64,000 nt of DNA from JAIQFL01 sp035295745 (lineage in GTDB: Bacteria > Acidobacteriota > Terriglobia > Bryobacterales > Bryobacteraceae): the NCBI GenBank assembly GCA_035295745.1, contig DATGIL010000054.1, positions 101,731-165,730 on the forward strand, written 5' to 3'. Positions 1 to 8,688 of the stretch are shown here, one piece after another; position 1 is the first letter of the stretch; each line of letters starts with the position of its first letter. A program made the position numbers and the translations under genes. The notes under the pieces were generated by a model. That model worked only from the letters and a program-made list of their open reading frames with translations, searched no databases and was not told the origin of the DNA.

Positions 1-557
1 CCTTTGTCCGGGTGAATCCGGCCCAGGAAAATCAGTTGATCGCCGCCGCGTTCGCGCAGTGGATAGAGCGTAAGATCAATTCCGTTGTAGACCGTCGCCA
101 GGTAGTTGAGCCCCGCCGCCCGATCGGAGTCGCTGATGGAGACGAAATATCCCTCGCGATACTTGTGATAAGCCGGCATGATCTGGGGGGACGAAAATCC
201 GTGGATGGTCGTCAGCACCGGCGTCTTCACCAGCCGGGTGTAGCACAGGGCCATGAAGTCATAGTGGCTGTGGATCAGGTCGAATTCAGCGGCGTGTTCG
301 AATACTTCGGAAATATGCAGGTATTCGGCGACCTTGGGATCGATGGCGCGATCTTCTTCATATCCGCGATCTACAACGGCGTGCAGGCGAGCTTTGGTCA
401 CGGAGTCCCTGGTGGCGAACAAGGTGACATCCCAACCGCGGGAGACGAGTCCTTCGGCGATATTGCCGGCAACAGTCTCCCAAGCGCCGTATTGGCGGGG
501 AGGAGTTCGCCAGGCTACTGGAGCGAGGATCGCGACTCTTTTGCCGGGGATGGTCAT
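1..557 (-). CDS. Glycosyltransferase family 4, N-terminal part (cut by window edge)
   Basis: About 185 codons are visible and the frame is open to the left edge, so the C-terminal donor-binding half lies outside. The start MTIPGKRVAILAPVAWRTPP, followed by RQYGAWE, is the usual N-terminal Rossmann strand and acceptor loop of GT4 enzymes. It continues with IHSHYDFMAL and TTIHGFSSP, typical of GT-B folds, and a segment LIFLGRIHPDKG near the edge. The ATG overlaps the GH130 stop as ATGA, so it is the last visible gene of the malic enzyme-sortase-glycosyltransferase run. Cytoplasmic transfer of an activated sugar is inferred; donor and acceptor cannot be read from the sequence. Confidence 0.85.
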   Translation of the reverse strand, partial: MTIPGKRVAILAPVAWRTPPRQYGAWETVAGNIAEGLVSRGWDVTLFATRDSVTKARLHAVVDRGYEEDRAIDPKVAEYLHISEVFEHAAEFDLIHSHYDFMALCYTRLVKTPVLTTIHGFSSPQIMPAYHKYREGYFVSISDSDRAAGLNYLATVYNGIDLTLYPLRERGGDQLIFLGRIHPDK

Positions 558-2008
558 TCCATATTTGCCAGCACCTCGGCGAGAGGCACGGTTGCGAAAC
601 CTGTGGAGTGATCGGCGCGACCGTAGGGAATGATCAGCTCGCCATTGTGGACGATGGATCCGCAGGTGTAGACAACGTTGGGCACGTAGCCCTCCCGTTC
701 GTCTTCGTTCGGTTTGATCAGGGGTTCGCGCATACGGCCGATTACTTTGCCAGGATCCTCGCGGTCGAGAAGGAACGCGCCGATGCAGTACCGTCGCATG
801 GGGCCGACGCCATGACTGAGCACCAGCCATCCGGCATCGGTCTCGATCGGTGATCCGCAGTTTCCGAGCTGAACGAGTTCCCAAGGAAAAGCGGGTTTGA
901 GGAGGACTTGGCGCTCATTCCAGAAATGGACGTTGTCGGAATACATGAGATAGATGTTCTCGTTGTCCTGGCGGGAGAGCATCGCGTAGAGTCCGCCAAT
1001 CCGGCGCGGGAACAGCGCCATACCCTTGTTCTCGGCGGCCTCGCCATTCAAGCTGATGAAGCGAAAGTGGAGGAAGTCGGCTGTCTCCACCAGTTCCGGC
1101 ACTACCACTTTGCCATCGAAGGCGGTGAAGGTGGCATAGTACATGCCACTGCCATCTTCGTTTTGGAAGCGGACGAGGCGGGCATCTTCAATCCCGTTGC
1201 GCTGGGAGGGTGTTGCCGGGAACAAGATACGCTGAGACAAATCCTGCTCCGGCTCAAAATGGACCTCGTAGTTAGATCGCGCAAGCATCCAGATCCCCTG
1301 CGCGTCGTCTTGATCCACCGGGGCCATTCCATCAGGGAGGCGGAACTGTTCGGTTTGCAAAGCGGAGCGAAGCTCGTCCAGAGAGAACCAATCTCCGAGA
1401 CGGTACATGACCCGGCGCGTGAATTCACGAACCAGGCCGAGCTCCACCAGTTTCCGGGCGAACAGCTCCTTTTCATAGCTAGGATTCGGAGTCTGACGCG
1501 GCTCCGTGAGAAAGCCGCCGGGCGTAAGCACTTCGATCCGGTTATCTCTGTAGATGATTCCCGTGCGAAACGTGATTGACGAAATGTGGCCTTCACCAGT
1601 CGCTCGCAAGCTGAGAACGAAACGTAGCGCGCCCGTCGGCAGGCCTGTTTGATCGGGGTGGGAGACGATCGAGGGATTGAACAACGCCGCCGACTCCAGA
1701 GAGTATTCGGCCAGGAAATAGGACCCGATCAAGAGGCGCCTCGGCTCCGGAAGGTTCTTCTCGCAACGCAACAATTCGCGGACCTGTTCAAAACGTTCCA
1801 GAAATATAGTTCGGATGTTGTGATGCCGTTGGGAGAATTCCGCCGAGACTTCGTCCAGAAGGGTATTGACCTCACTGTCAGGTAGTAACATGATCCTGCC
1901 GATGATGTCGGCGACGCGGCGGGAGTCTCCAGGCTGAAAGGGCCTCAGAAGGACCCGTGATTGGTCGGGACTGAGAATTGTTCTGCTTCGTTTGAGATGG
2001 ATGGGCAT
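554..2008 (-). CDS. GH130-family glycosidase/phosphorylase
   Basis: A 484-residue protein whose C-terminal two thirds read as a five-bladed propeller of glycoside hydrolase family 130 (beta-mannoside phosphorylases and beta-1,2-mannosidases). Recognisable pieces are GIEDARLVRF, NCGSPIETDAGWLVLSHGVG, KPNEDEREGYVPNVVYTCG and IPYGRADHSTGFATV. The first 150 residues are an extra helical region found in the longer GH130 subfamilies. No signal peptide is seen, so a cytoplasmic enzyme acting on mannose-containing oligosaccharides is likely. It lies between two glycosyltransferases (12 bp after the upstream gene, ATGA overlap with the downstream one), which suggests glycan remodelling. Hydrolase or phosphorylase activity cannot be decided here. 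Confidence 0.85.
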   Translation of the reverse strand: MPIHLKRSRTILSPDQSRVLLRPFQPGDSRRVADIIGRIMLLPDSEVNTLLDEVSAEFSQRHHNIRTIFLERFEQVRELLRCEKNLPEPRRLLIGSYFLAEYSLESAALFNPSIVSHPDQTGLPTGALRFVLSLRATGEGHISSITFRTGIIYRDNRIEVLTPGGFLTEPRQTPNPSYEKELFARKLVELGLVREFTRRVMYRLGDWFSLDELRSALQTEQFRLPDGMAPVDQDDAQGIWMLARSNYEVHFEPEQDLSQRILFPATPSQRNGIEDARLVRFQNEDGSGMYYATFTAFDGKVVVPELVETADFLHFRFISLNGEAAENKGMALFPRRIGGLYAMLSRQDNENIYLMYSDNVHFWNERQVLLKPAFPWELVQLGNCGSPIETDAGWLVLSHGVGPMRRYCIGAFLLDREDPGKVIGRMREPLIKPNEDEREGYVPNVVYTCGSIVHNGELIIPYGRADHSTGFATVPLAEVLANME

Positions 2009-2020
2009 TTGGCTTAGCGG

Positions 2021-4309
2021 CTACTGTGTAACCGCGCTCGGCGTTTTGAAGCTGGTGACTATGCTCTGAGCTAACTGCATTTCCGCCAGGGAGAGCAGGA
2101 AGGCCAAGGTGGATTCCGCTCCCTGATTGCCATTGACGCGATCTACATGCAACCCATCGCGGCAACCGCCGGTCCCAGGTGAGTAGAGTTCCAGGCCGAG
2201 GTCGTTCCAACCGATAAACCAATCAAAGGCGCGCTGCGCGTGCTCAAACCAGCAGACGTCGGATGTAGCGCGATAGGCTTCCAGACAGGCCGAGACGGTT
2301 GCCTGCGCCTCCACGGGCTGCTGATCGAAGGTGGCCCGTGTTCCGCCGCGACGGTAGAAGCCGTTGCTCCCGATCGGCCGGAAATGCCCTTGCTCGGACA
2401 TTTGCAGGCGGGTAAGCCAGCGAAGCGCCTGCAGGCCGCGGTTGAGCACCCCCGGTTGTCCGGTGGAGTAGCCGCTCGCGATCAGGGCGTGTGCCAGTTT
2501 CGCGTTATCGTACGACAACTCGTCCTCAAACCACTGCCATTCCGGTCCCGCTACTGCGTCGAAGCTCTCCATGAGCCGGCACGTGAGTGTCTCGCGGGTC
2601 TGCTTGACCATACTGTCACCGCTCAAACGCCGCAGGTATTCGTGGATGCCGATCAGGCCGAAGGCCCACGCCCGCGGCGAGGTGAATTCAGTCAGCACGG
2701 GGATCGCCTGTGCGAAAAGCTGGCCGGCCATCATCTGGAAGCTGCGGTACGGAGAACGCCCCACGCCGATCCCCAGGGCCCATAACGCCCTTCCGTGGCA
2801 ATCTTCCGACCCTCGTTCGTCGAGCCATCGCCGATCGAAACTCAGGTGGTTGTGGAAGCGTCCGGTCTTGAGATCGAAGGCATGATGCAGGAAGGCCGCT
2901 GCAGTCGTGGCAAGAGTCCGGGCCAGAGCCGCATCCTCGCCCAACTCATCCAGCAATACGGCCAGGACGAACGCGCGTGCATTGTCGTCGGTGCAATAGC
3001 CTTCGGCGAAATTGGGAACACTGAAAACCGCGTGTTGAAACACTCCTGTGGAATCGGTCATCCGTGAAAGGTGATCCAGCTTAACCTGTGGCAGTTCGCG
3101 CGGTTTTTGATCGAGTGTCTTGGTGGCAAGAGATTGTCGCGGCCGCGCTGCGGTCTCCAGCCGTGAACAGTCGAAGGCATGCATGTACATCTGGGCCACA
3201 TTGCTCCAGACCATTTCTCGCCCCATGCGGTACGCGTTCTTGCGAATCGCATGGCGGCGGATATCGTCCCTCAGCAAACCCGTCACCGCGCGAGCGATTG
3301 CGGCGGCATCGCCAAACGGCACCAATACTCCGCGGTCGTCTGCAAGCAGTTCGGCAGCATGCCAGTAAGGCGTGGAAATCACCGCTTTGCCGGCTCCAAA
3401 CGCGTAGGCCAAAGTGCCCGAGGTGATCTGTGCTTCGTTGAGGTACGGCGTGATGTACAAGTCGGCTGCGCCGATGAACTCCTTCAGATTGTCGAGGTCC
3501 ACGAACTGGTTGTAGAAGATAATGCTTTTCTCGATCTTGTTCTTCTTGGCCAGGATTTCCAGGCTGAGCCGGTAAGCTTCGCCATGCTCGCGCAGTTCGT
3601 TCGGGTGAGTGGCGCCGAGGACGATATAGACTACCTCCGGGAACTCCTTCAGGATCTGCGGCAGGGCATTCAGTACATTCTCCACCCCCTTGTTGGGTGA
3701 AAGCAGTCCGAAAGTGAGGAGCACCACCCTGCCTTCCACCCCGAACTGGTCCTTGAAGTAGGTCGGATCGACGAAGCCCACGTCGGGAATGCCGTGAGGA
3801 ATGAGATCGATTTTCGACGGCGGCGCCCGATAAATCTCCTCCAGCATTTGCCGCCCCCGCTCGGACATGACGACCAGGCGGGTAGACAGCGAGGTCAGAC
3901 CTTCCATCACTCGCCGCTGGTCCGCGTTCGGTTCACGCAGAACCGTATGAAGGGTCGTCACGATGGGCATTCGGAGTTCGCGCAAGAGGGCCAGGATGTG
4001 GCCGCCGGCCGGTCCGCCGAAGATGCCGAATTCATGTTGCAGGCAGACGACATCCACGTTGCTGATATTGAGGAAATCCGCCGCGCGCAAATAAGATGAC
4101 AGATCCTGCTCCTCAATCTCGAAACGAACCACGTCCGGGTAGTCGTAGCCGCCGGGGATGTCATTCACCGATACGGCCAGGCACTGGCTTTGGGGATAGG
4201 CGCCCTGAACGGCGGCCAGCAAATCAGTCGTGAACGTGGCAATGCCGCACTTGCGCGGCAAATGGTCACCAACAAACGCGATCTTGCGGATTTTATTGAT
4301 GTCTTTCAT
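2021..4309 (-). CDS. Two-domain protein: GT4 glycosyltransferase plus C-terminal helical (alpha/alpha-barrel-like) domain
   Basis: 762 residues. Residues 1-390 form a GT-B glycosyltransferase: N-terminal IAFVGDHLPRKCGIATFT, LQHEFGIFGGPAGGHI, TTLHTV, the second-domain start TFGLLSPNKGVENVLNALP and the donor loop ITSGTLAYAFGAGKAVISTP. Residues 400-750 are helical and read like a six-hairpin glycosidase-type toroid (YCTDDNARAFVLAVL, LSFDRRWLDERGSEDCHGRALWALG, SYDNAKLAHALIASG). Such fusions occur in acidobacteria and other environmental bacteria beside GH130 genes; the product is not established. The ATG overlaps the sortase stop (ATGA), so translation is probably coupled. No signal peptide is seen, so a cytosolic location is expected. 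Confidence 0.8.
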   Translation of the reverse strand: MKDINKIRKIAFVGDHLPRKCGIATFTTDLLAAVQGAYPQSQCLAVSVNDIPGGYDYPDVVRFEIEEQDLSSYLRAADFLNISNVDVVCLQHEFGIFGGPAGGHILALLRELRMPIVTTLHTVLREPNADQRRVMEGLTSLSTRLVVMSERGRQMLEEIYRAPPSKIDLIPHGIPDVGFVDPTYFKDQFGVEGRVVLLTFGLLSPNKGVENVLNALPQILKEFPEVVYIVLGATHPNELREHGEAYRLSLEILAKKNKIEKSIIFYNQFVDLDNLKEFIGAADLYITPYLNEAQITSGTLAYAFGAGKAVISTPYWHAAELLADDRGVLVPFGDAAAIARAVTGLLRDDIRRHAIRKNAYRMGREMVWSNVAQMYMHAFDCSRLETAARPRQSLATKTLDQKPRELPQVKLDHLSRMTDSTGVFQHAVFSVPNFAEGYCTDDNARAFVLAVLLDELGEDAALARTLATTAAAFLHHAFDLKTGRFHNHLSFDRRWLDERGSEDCHGRALWALGIGVGRSPYRSFQMMAGQLFAQAIPVLTEFTSPRAWAFGLIGIHEYLRRLSGDSMVKQTRETLTCRLMESFDAVAGPEWQWFEDELSYDNAKLAHALIASGYSTGQPGVLNRGLQALRWLTRLQMSEQGHFRPIGSNGFYRRGGTRATFDQQPVEAQATVSACLEAYRATSDVCWFEHAQRAFDWFIGWNDLGLELYSPGTGGCRDGLHVDRVNGNQGAESTLAFLLSLAEMQLAQSIVTSFKTPSAVTQ

Positions 4310-4941
4310 GGAATCCTTTCAGCTCTCACGATGAATCTCCTGGGAGCGGAACCGATGAAGTTGAATGGATAGCAAGTCACCAGAATGAGGTTCTGGTTGG
4401 CGCCAGGTTCGAGCACGCCGACATCGGTGGGGCTGACTACAGCGGTGGACACCACGCGATACCGGTACTCACCGGCTGGCGTGGTGAGGCTGACCAGGTC
4501 GTTCTCCCGGATGTTTCGGAGCGGCCGGAACAGCGTGTCGCGGTGCGCCGCAATGCCAACATTCCCCGGTTGTCCCGGCAACGCCGTGCCGGCGATGTGG
4601 CCCACCGCCCGCCGGAGCACGCTTCCGTTGGTACCTTCCATGACCATTAGCGACATGGCGAGACGGGGGATCGTAATCCGCCCAATCAGGCCCCCTTCTG
4701 CGATCTGTGCGGGGATTTTCGTGGAGACAGGGAAGACGGCGGGAGTTGCCGCACTGCTCGTCTCCAGCTTGCGGGCATTCAGGAGTTGTTCCAGTCGACG
4801 GCTCTCCCGATTCTGGAAGGTCCAGCCGTCCACGAGGACGAACCCGCAATATCCGAGTGCGGACACCGCCAGCGCAACGAGCATTCGCTGCGTCCATTTC
4901 ACCAAGCGTGTCACCGCCCCTTGGTCCACCCGGACTCTCAT
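4306..4941 (-). CDS. Sortase, class D type
   Basis: A 211-residue transpeptidase with one N-terminal membrane segment (about residues 17-38, LVALAVSALGYCGFVLV) and a sortase barrel. The catalytic triad is visible: His133 in AAHRDTLF, Cys190 in LILVTCYPF and Arg about 200 in SAPRRFIV. The sequence GRITIPRLAMSLMVMEG and the compact length fit the class D group found in Gram-negative bacteria, whose Gram-positive relatives cleave LPNTA-like signals. A candidate substrate with LPATA is encoded in the same run (7712-8467). The gene overlaps the VWFA gene upstream and the glycosyltransferase downstream by 4 bp each. It should face the periplasm; what it attaches proteins to is unknown. Confidence 0.9.
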   Translation of the reverse strand: MRVRVDQGAVTRLVKWTQRMLVALAVSALGYCGFVLVDGWTFQNRESRRLEQLLNARKLETSSAATPAVFPVSTKIPAQIAEGGLIGRITIPRLAMSLMVMEGTNGSVLRRAVGHIAGTALPGQPGNVGIAAHRDTLFRPLRNIRENDLVSLTTPAGEYRYRVVSTAVVSPTDVGVLEPGANQNLILVTCYPFNFIGSAPRRFIVRAERIP

Positions 4942-5882
4942 TTATCTGGATCATCCTTTACCGGTGCGCGCTCCCTGGCCGCGATGTAGCCGGAGCGGGT
5001 GCGCACGATAAGCTTCGTCCTGTCCGCGGCTTGAGCGACCACGTGTATGGCGCGATAGGCGCCGGGGGGGGCCGCCTGGTTGGGCACGTAACCCAAGGTG
5101 TATTGATGTCTGATGTCGTGTGCAATGCTCTTGCAGATCGATACGACTTCACCCGGTTGGCCGGGGAAGAATGCCTCTCCGCCGGTCGCCACAGCCAGAC
5201 GGCGAAGGACCGCCGGATTCCGGTCCGCATCCCCATCGTCGAAGATGCCAACCGTGTACATCTGGGTGGTGGATTCCGCCGCGGTCTTCACAACCTCTTC
5301 CAGACTGTGCTTGCTGGCATTGTCGCCGCCATCGCTGATAATGATGAGCACTTTCTTGTCGCGGTTGCCGGACTGCAAACGCCGTTGCGCCACCAGAACC
5401 GCATCGTAGAGGGCGGTCTGTCCGGTAGCCGGCGCGGTGGAAATGGCGCGCGCGAGTTCATCGGAACGGTTGGTGAAGGGGATTTCTTCGGGCAAACCCA
5501 TGCTGACCTTCTCATTGAAATTGACGACGAACATTTCGTCCTGCGTGCTGCTGGCCTGAGCGAAGGTCGCGGCGGCCGCCATCACCTCCGGCAGTTTGGG
5601 CCGCATGCTGCCGCTATGATCGACCACCAATCCGACGGTCACCGGCGTGTCCTCGTGCCGGAACAGGTGGATGGTCTGGCGGACACCGTCCTCGTAGATC
5701 TCAAAATCCTGCTCGCGCAAATCCGGCGCAAGCCTGCCCTTCCGATCCCTAACCGTGGCCTGCAAGACTACAAGGTCAACGTTCACCGAAATTCGGTGAT
5801 CTGTCAGTTCCTGGGGTGCGGACGAGCGGGAAGAGGCAATGAGCAGGAGCGGGAGAGCGATAGCGCCGTGGAGTCGATACAT
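4938..5882 (-). CDS. Acidobacterial-type VWFA domain protein, exported
   Basis: 314 residues from the ATG at 5882, chosen because it starts a signal peptide (MYRLHGAIALPLLLIASSRS) and lies 11 bp after the malic enzyme stop; a longer frame to 5966 would overlap that gene. The von Willebrand A domain (about residues 75-290) has an intact MIDAS: DHSGSM, the Thr of TGQTALYDA and the Asp of ISDGGDN. The N-terminal stretch VNVDLVVLQATVRDRKG and DFEIYEDGVRQTI is characteristic of the acidobacterial VWFA family. A metal-dependent adhesion or scaffolding role in the periplasm is likely. It has no sorting signal, so despite the ATGA overlap with the sortase it is not an obvious sortase substrate. Confidence 0.85.
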   Translation of the reverse strand: MYRLHGAIALPLLLIASSRSSAPQELTDHRISVNVDLVVLQATVRDRKGRLAPDLREQDFEIYEDGVRQTIHLFRHEDTPVTVGLVVDHSGSMRPKLPEVMAAAATFAQASSTQDEMFVVNFNEKVSMGLPEEIPFTNRSDELARAISTAPATGQTALYDAVLVAQRRLQSGNRDKKVLIIISDGGDNASKHSLEEVVKTAAESTTQMYTVGIFDDGDADRNPAVLRRLAVATGGEAFFPGQPGEVVSICKSIAHDIRHQYTLGYVPNQAAPPGAYRAIHVVAQAADRTKLIVRTRSGYIAARERAPVKDDPDK

Positions 5883-5893
5883 TACGGTGAACC

Positions 5894-7624
5894 TCAAGAC
5901 GCCAGGATCCGGCGATACTCCGGCTGCCACATGGCATCCTGCACCTGTTGCACGATATCGTCGCATTCAGCTCGGGCCAGGCCTTCCATCACCGCCGCCT
6001 CGCCCACAGCCGCCGCCACTGTCGCAGACACGCTACGTAAATCGTCCACGTGGGGGAGCAGCGACGCGCCGGGATGCCGGACAGTGACCAGACTGGATAC
6101 GGCGCTCGCTGCCGCGGCCAACATACCTTCGCTGATTCTGCTGGCTCGGGTGACGATTGCGCCGAGAGCCAGGCCGGGGTACAGCATGGCGTTATTCAGT
6201 TGGCCAATTACATAGGTCACGCCCTTGTGCGTGACCGGGCCAAAGGCGCTGCCGGTTGCGATCAGGGCGTGTCCGTCGGTCCATGCGATCAGATCTGCCG
6301 GATTCGCTTCTGAGCGCGCCCGGGGCTGACAAAGCGGGAAGATGATCGGCCGCTCGGTATCCGCGGCCATTTCCCGAATAATGGCTTCGGTGAAACTCCC
6401 GCCGACCGTCGATGCGCCGACCAGCATCGTCGGCTTCACCCGATGCACAACTTCAGCCAAGCCTATACCATTGGCATCATGCTTCCAGTTGCTGCTTTCA
6501 GCGGCCGGGCGCGCGTAGGTGGCTTGATCTTCGCGAATTTCACCCAGCATAGCGGTGGTGAGCAGGCCCTGCCGGTCCACACACCAAAAACGCCTCGCCG
6601 CATCGTCGGCGGAGAGGCCTTCGCGCACCATCGCGCCGCGAAGTTGGTCGGCGCACCCAATCCCTGCGGTGCCGGCTCCGAAGATGACAATCTTCTGGTG
6701 GCGCAGAGGCGTGCCGCAGACGCGGATGGCGGAGATCGCAGCGGCCAGTGTGATCGCTCCAGTCCCCTGCATATCGTCGTTGAACGTACAAGTCACATCG
6801 CGGTATTTGTCAAGAATGCGGCGTCCGTTGCGCGGCGCGAAGTCTTCCCACTGCAGCACCGCCTGCGGGAATCGCCTGGTCACGGTTTCAAAATAAGCCT
6901 GGATGAAGGCGTCGTAAGCCTCTCCCCGCACCCTATGGTGCCGGTTCCCAATGTAGGTCGGATCCTCCAGGAGGCTCTCGCGATTGGTTCCCACGTCGAG
7001 CATCACCGGAATCACTCTGGCCGGATCGATTCCGCCTGCTGCCGTATAGACTGCCAGCTTGCCGATGGGTATTTCGATACCTCCCAGGCCCCAATCACCG
7101 ATACCGAGCACTTGCTCCGCATCGGTAGCCAGAATCAGGTCGATATCGCCTGCGCCTGCGCCCAGGCTGTCAAACGCTTCATCCATCGCCCCGGCATGAT
7201 CAATGGATAAATATACGCCTCGCGGGCGGCGGCACTCGTGATGATACTGCTCCATGGCCATTCCAACGGTGAGATCGTTGACTATCGGGATCATCTCACG
7301 CAGGTGCTCGGAGAACAGTTTGTAAAACAATACTTCGTTGCGGTCGTGAAGGGCCGTCAGGAAGATGTTCTTGCTCAGCGGATCGGGCCGGCGTTCGTAT
7401 TGGATGTAGGCGCGTTTTACCTGCGCTTCCAAAGTGCTGATGTCCGGCGGGAGGAGGCCCCTGAGGCCCAGCGCCACGCGTTCTTCCGCCGTGAAGGCGG
7501 TCCCCTTGTTCAGAACGGGCGAGTTGAGTACCGCCATCCCACGGGCTGTGGTCTGATTACAACTCCCGCTATCGTGTTGGCGCTTGGTGGCGGCCGCCAG
7601 TATCGGAATCACTCTCTGTCGCAT
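5894..7624 (-). CDS. maeA: NAD-dependent malic enzyme
   Basis: Converts malate to pyruvate and CO2 with reduction of NAD. The ATG at 7624 is chosen because AGGAG lies 8 nt upstream; this gives 576 residues, close to the roughly 565 of the MaeA/SfcA class. Family landmarks are AYIQYERRPDPLSKNIFL, VLGIGDWGLGG, MLDVGTNRESLLEDPTY, the metal/substrate loop TCTFNDDMQGTGAITLA and the dinucleotide fold GAGTAGIGCADQL. It sits between envelope-type genes (a putative sortase substrate upstream, the VWFA gene 11 bp downstream), an unexpected place for a central-carbon enzyme. Cytoplasmic. Confidence 0.93.
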   Translation of the reverse strand: MRQRVIPILAAATKRQHDSGSCNQTTARGMAVLNSPVLNKGTAFTAEERVALGLRGLLPPDISTLEAQVKRAYIQYERRPDPLSKNIFLTALHDRNEVLFYKLFSEHLREMIPIVNDLTVGMAMEQYHHECRRPRGVYLSIDHAGAMDEAFDSLGAGAGDIDLILATDAEQVLGIGDWGLGGIEIPIGKLAVYTAAGGIDPARVIPVMLDVGTNRESLLEDPTYIGNRHHRVRGEAYDAFIQAYFETVTRRFPQAVLQWEDFAPRNGRRILDKYRDVTCTFNDDMQGTGAITLAAAISAIRVCGTPLRHQKIVIFGAGTAGIGCADQLRGAMVREGLSADDAARRFWCVDRQGLLTTAMLGEIREDQATYARPAAESSNWKHDANGIGLAEVVHRVKPTMLVGASTVGGSFTEAIIREMAADTERPIIFPLCQPRARSEANPADLIAWTDGHALIATGSAFGPVTHKGVTYVIGQLNNAMLYPGLALGAIVTRASRISEGMLAAAASAVSSLVTVRHPGASLLPHVDDLRSVSATVAAAVGEAAVMEGLARAECDDIVQQVQDAMWQPEYRRILAS

Positions 7625-7711
7625 ACGGCTTACTCCTGGCCCACGGGGATGAAACGGCCGACGCGGCGCACCAAAGTCTGGCGCGCCGCGGAAACCGATC
7701 AGAAACACTTT

Positions 7712-8467
7712 CTACTGAATGCGCCTGACTATCGGACGGAGGGCAAAAGCTCCGGCGAGAGCCATCAGGCCCAGGAGCCCGACCAGCGGCAATGTGCTCG
7801 CAGTGGCTGGCAGGGTGCTCGCGGTGGCTGGCACTGTCCGGTTGGCCGTCATGGCTGCTTCGGGTTCCGCCGGTGGCGGCGTGACCACTTCAGCCAACTG
7901 GACTTGCTCGCCGCTAGGCCGGATAGCCATGATCGGCGCACGTTTCATTTGAAACACGATCGGCTCAGCCGCCAACTTTTCAGGCTCGACGACTTCAAGA
8001 GGAATCTCGGCGGGCGTAAAGAGAACGGCTGTATTGGTGGTCTTGGCCAGCGCCATTGCCTTCTCCTTCGGATAGACGAATTCTTCGCCCCAGTTTCTGC
8101 CCGGATAGAACCAGGCGCGCAGAGCTTCCGGCTCGCCAGCCGGTCTTTCCCGGAACGTGACAACGGTTTTGTCGGTGGCCTTCAGCCGGTAGTTCGGAAT
8201 CGCCAGGATGGTGGCGTAGACGGTCTTTTCGTCCTGGCTGAAGATCTGCACAATGTGGCGGTCCGATTGTGACGCCAGTATCTTGAACACATAAGTGCCG
8301 GCAGGCAATACGCCCCACCCGGCGAGATGAACACCCGGAATCTCCACAGGGCCGCTAAAGGTGATCACGGTTTTTCTGTCCCAGGCGTCGGCTTTGACAT
8401 TCGATGCGAGTACCGCGCCGATCAGCGCTACGCAGCTCACAGTAGTGATTGCTTTCATTCGGTTCAT
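7712..8467 (-). CDS. Secreted protein with LPATA sorting-like C-terminus; candidate sortase substrate
   Basis: 251 residues of unknown function. There is a signal peptide (MKAITTVSCVALIGAVLASNVKA), a beta-rich domain (WDRKTVITFSGPVEIPGV, LPAGTYVFKIL, RAWFYPGRNWGEEFVYP) often seen in acidobacteria, a proline-rich linker, then VPATAST-LPATAST, a hydrophobic span (LPLVGLLGLMALAGAFAL) and the basic tail RPIVRRIQ. That end has the order of a sortase signal: LPxTA, membrane span, positive tail. A class D-type sortase is encoded 2.8 kb downstream on the same strand. Only 87 bp separate it from the malic enzyme, so one operon is possible. Either ATG at 8467 or the one three codons later could be used. 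Confidence 0.75.
   Translation of the reverse strand: MNRMKAITTVSCVALIGAVLASNVKADAWDRKTVITFSGPVEIPGVHLAGWGVLPAGTYVFKILASQSDRHIVQIFSQDEKTVYATILAIPNYRLKATDKTVVTFRERPAGEPEALRAWFYPGRNWGEEFVYPKEKAMALAKTTNTAVLFTPAEIPLEVVEPEKLAAEPIVFQMKRAPIMAIRPSGEQVQLAEVVTPPPAEPEAAMTANRTVPATASTLPATASTLPLVGLLGLMALAGAFALRPIVRRIQ
7794..7834 (-). repeat. Tandem 21-bp repeat coding a doubled PATAST sorting-like motif
   Basis: Two direct copies with a 21-bp period (20 bp each at 7794-7813 and 7815-7834, differing at two positions) encode VPATAST followed by LPATAST immediately before the hydrophobic tail of the 7712-8467 protein. Duplication of the motif keeps the reading frame. Confidence 0.75.
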
Positions 8468-8488
8468 GCCTCCTCCAATGGCATTTCA

Positions 8489-8504
8489 GGCACCACCTCC
8501 GCCA
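8489..8504 (-). promoter_or_regulatory. Weak sigma-54-like -24/-12 element
   Basis: The minus strand reads TGGCGGAGGTGGTGCC: GG and GC are separated by 10 nt as required for sigma-54, but the -12 side is GTGC rather than TTGC. It lies about 90 bp downstream of the 8572-8593 motif and just before the 7712-8467 gene. GG-N10-GC arises often by chance in GC-rich DNA. Confidence 0.2.
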
Positions 8505-8571
8505 ACTCACGAGCAGCCAATAGATACAGCGATCCACAAGCCTGCAGCACCAGGCATGCTGACCTTATCGC

Positions 8572-8593
8572 GTCATGTGACCGGTGGCGGTCA
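8572..8593 (-). promoter_or_regulatory. Copy A of shared motif TGACC-N6-SGTCACWTGAC
   Basis: On the minus strand the site reads TGACC, six bases, GGTCACATGAC. Two other copies with identical spacing occur at 9695-9717 and 15841-15862. It lies in the divergent intergenic region between 7712-8467 (minus, about 105 bp away) and 8689-9045 (plus, about 95 bp away). Further TGACC/GGTCA half-sites flank it. An upstream activator site is inferred. Confidence 0.45.
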
Positions 8594-8688
8594 GTTCCGT
8601 GACCGTGCAGCTTCTGAATCGCCTCAGATCCGTATTTCCACCTCCGGCCAGCAACGTGCCATTACGTCATCAGAAAAGGAAACGAATC

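Noticed and set aside
7238..8272. 344-codon plus-strand frame
   Set aside because: It is antisense to malic enzyme and to the LPATA protein, both clearly real; the translation has no coherent features.
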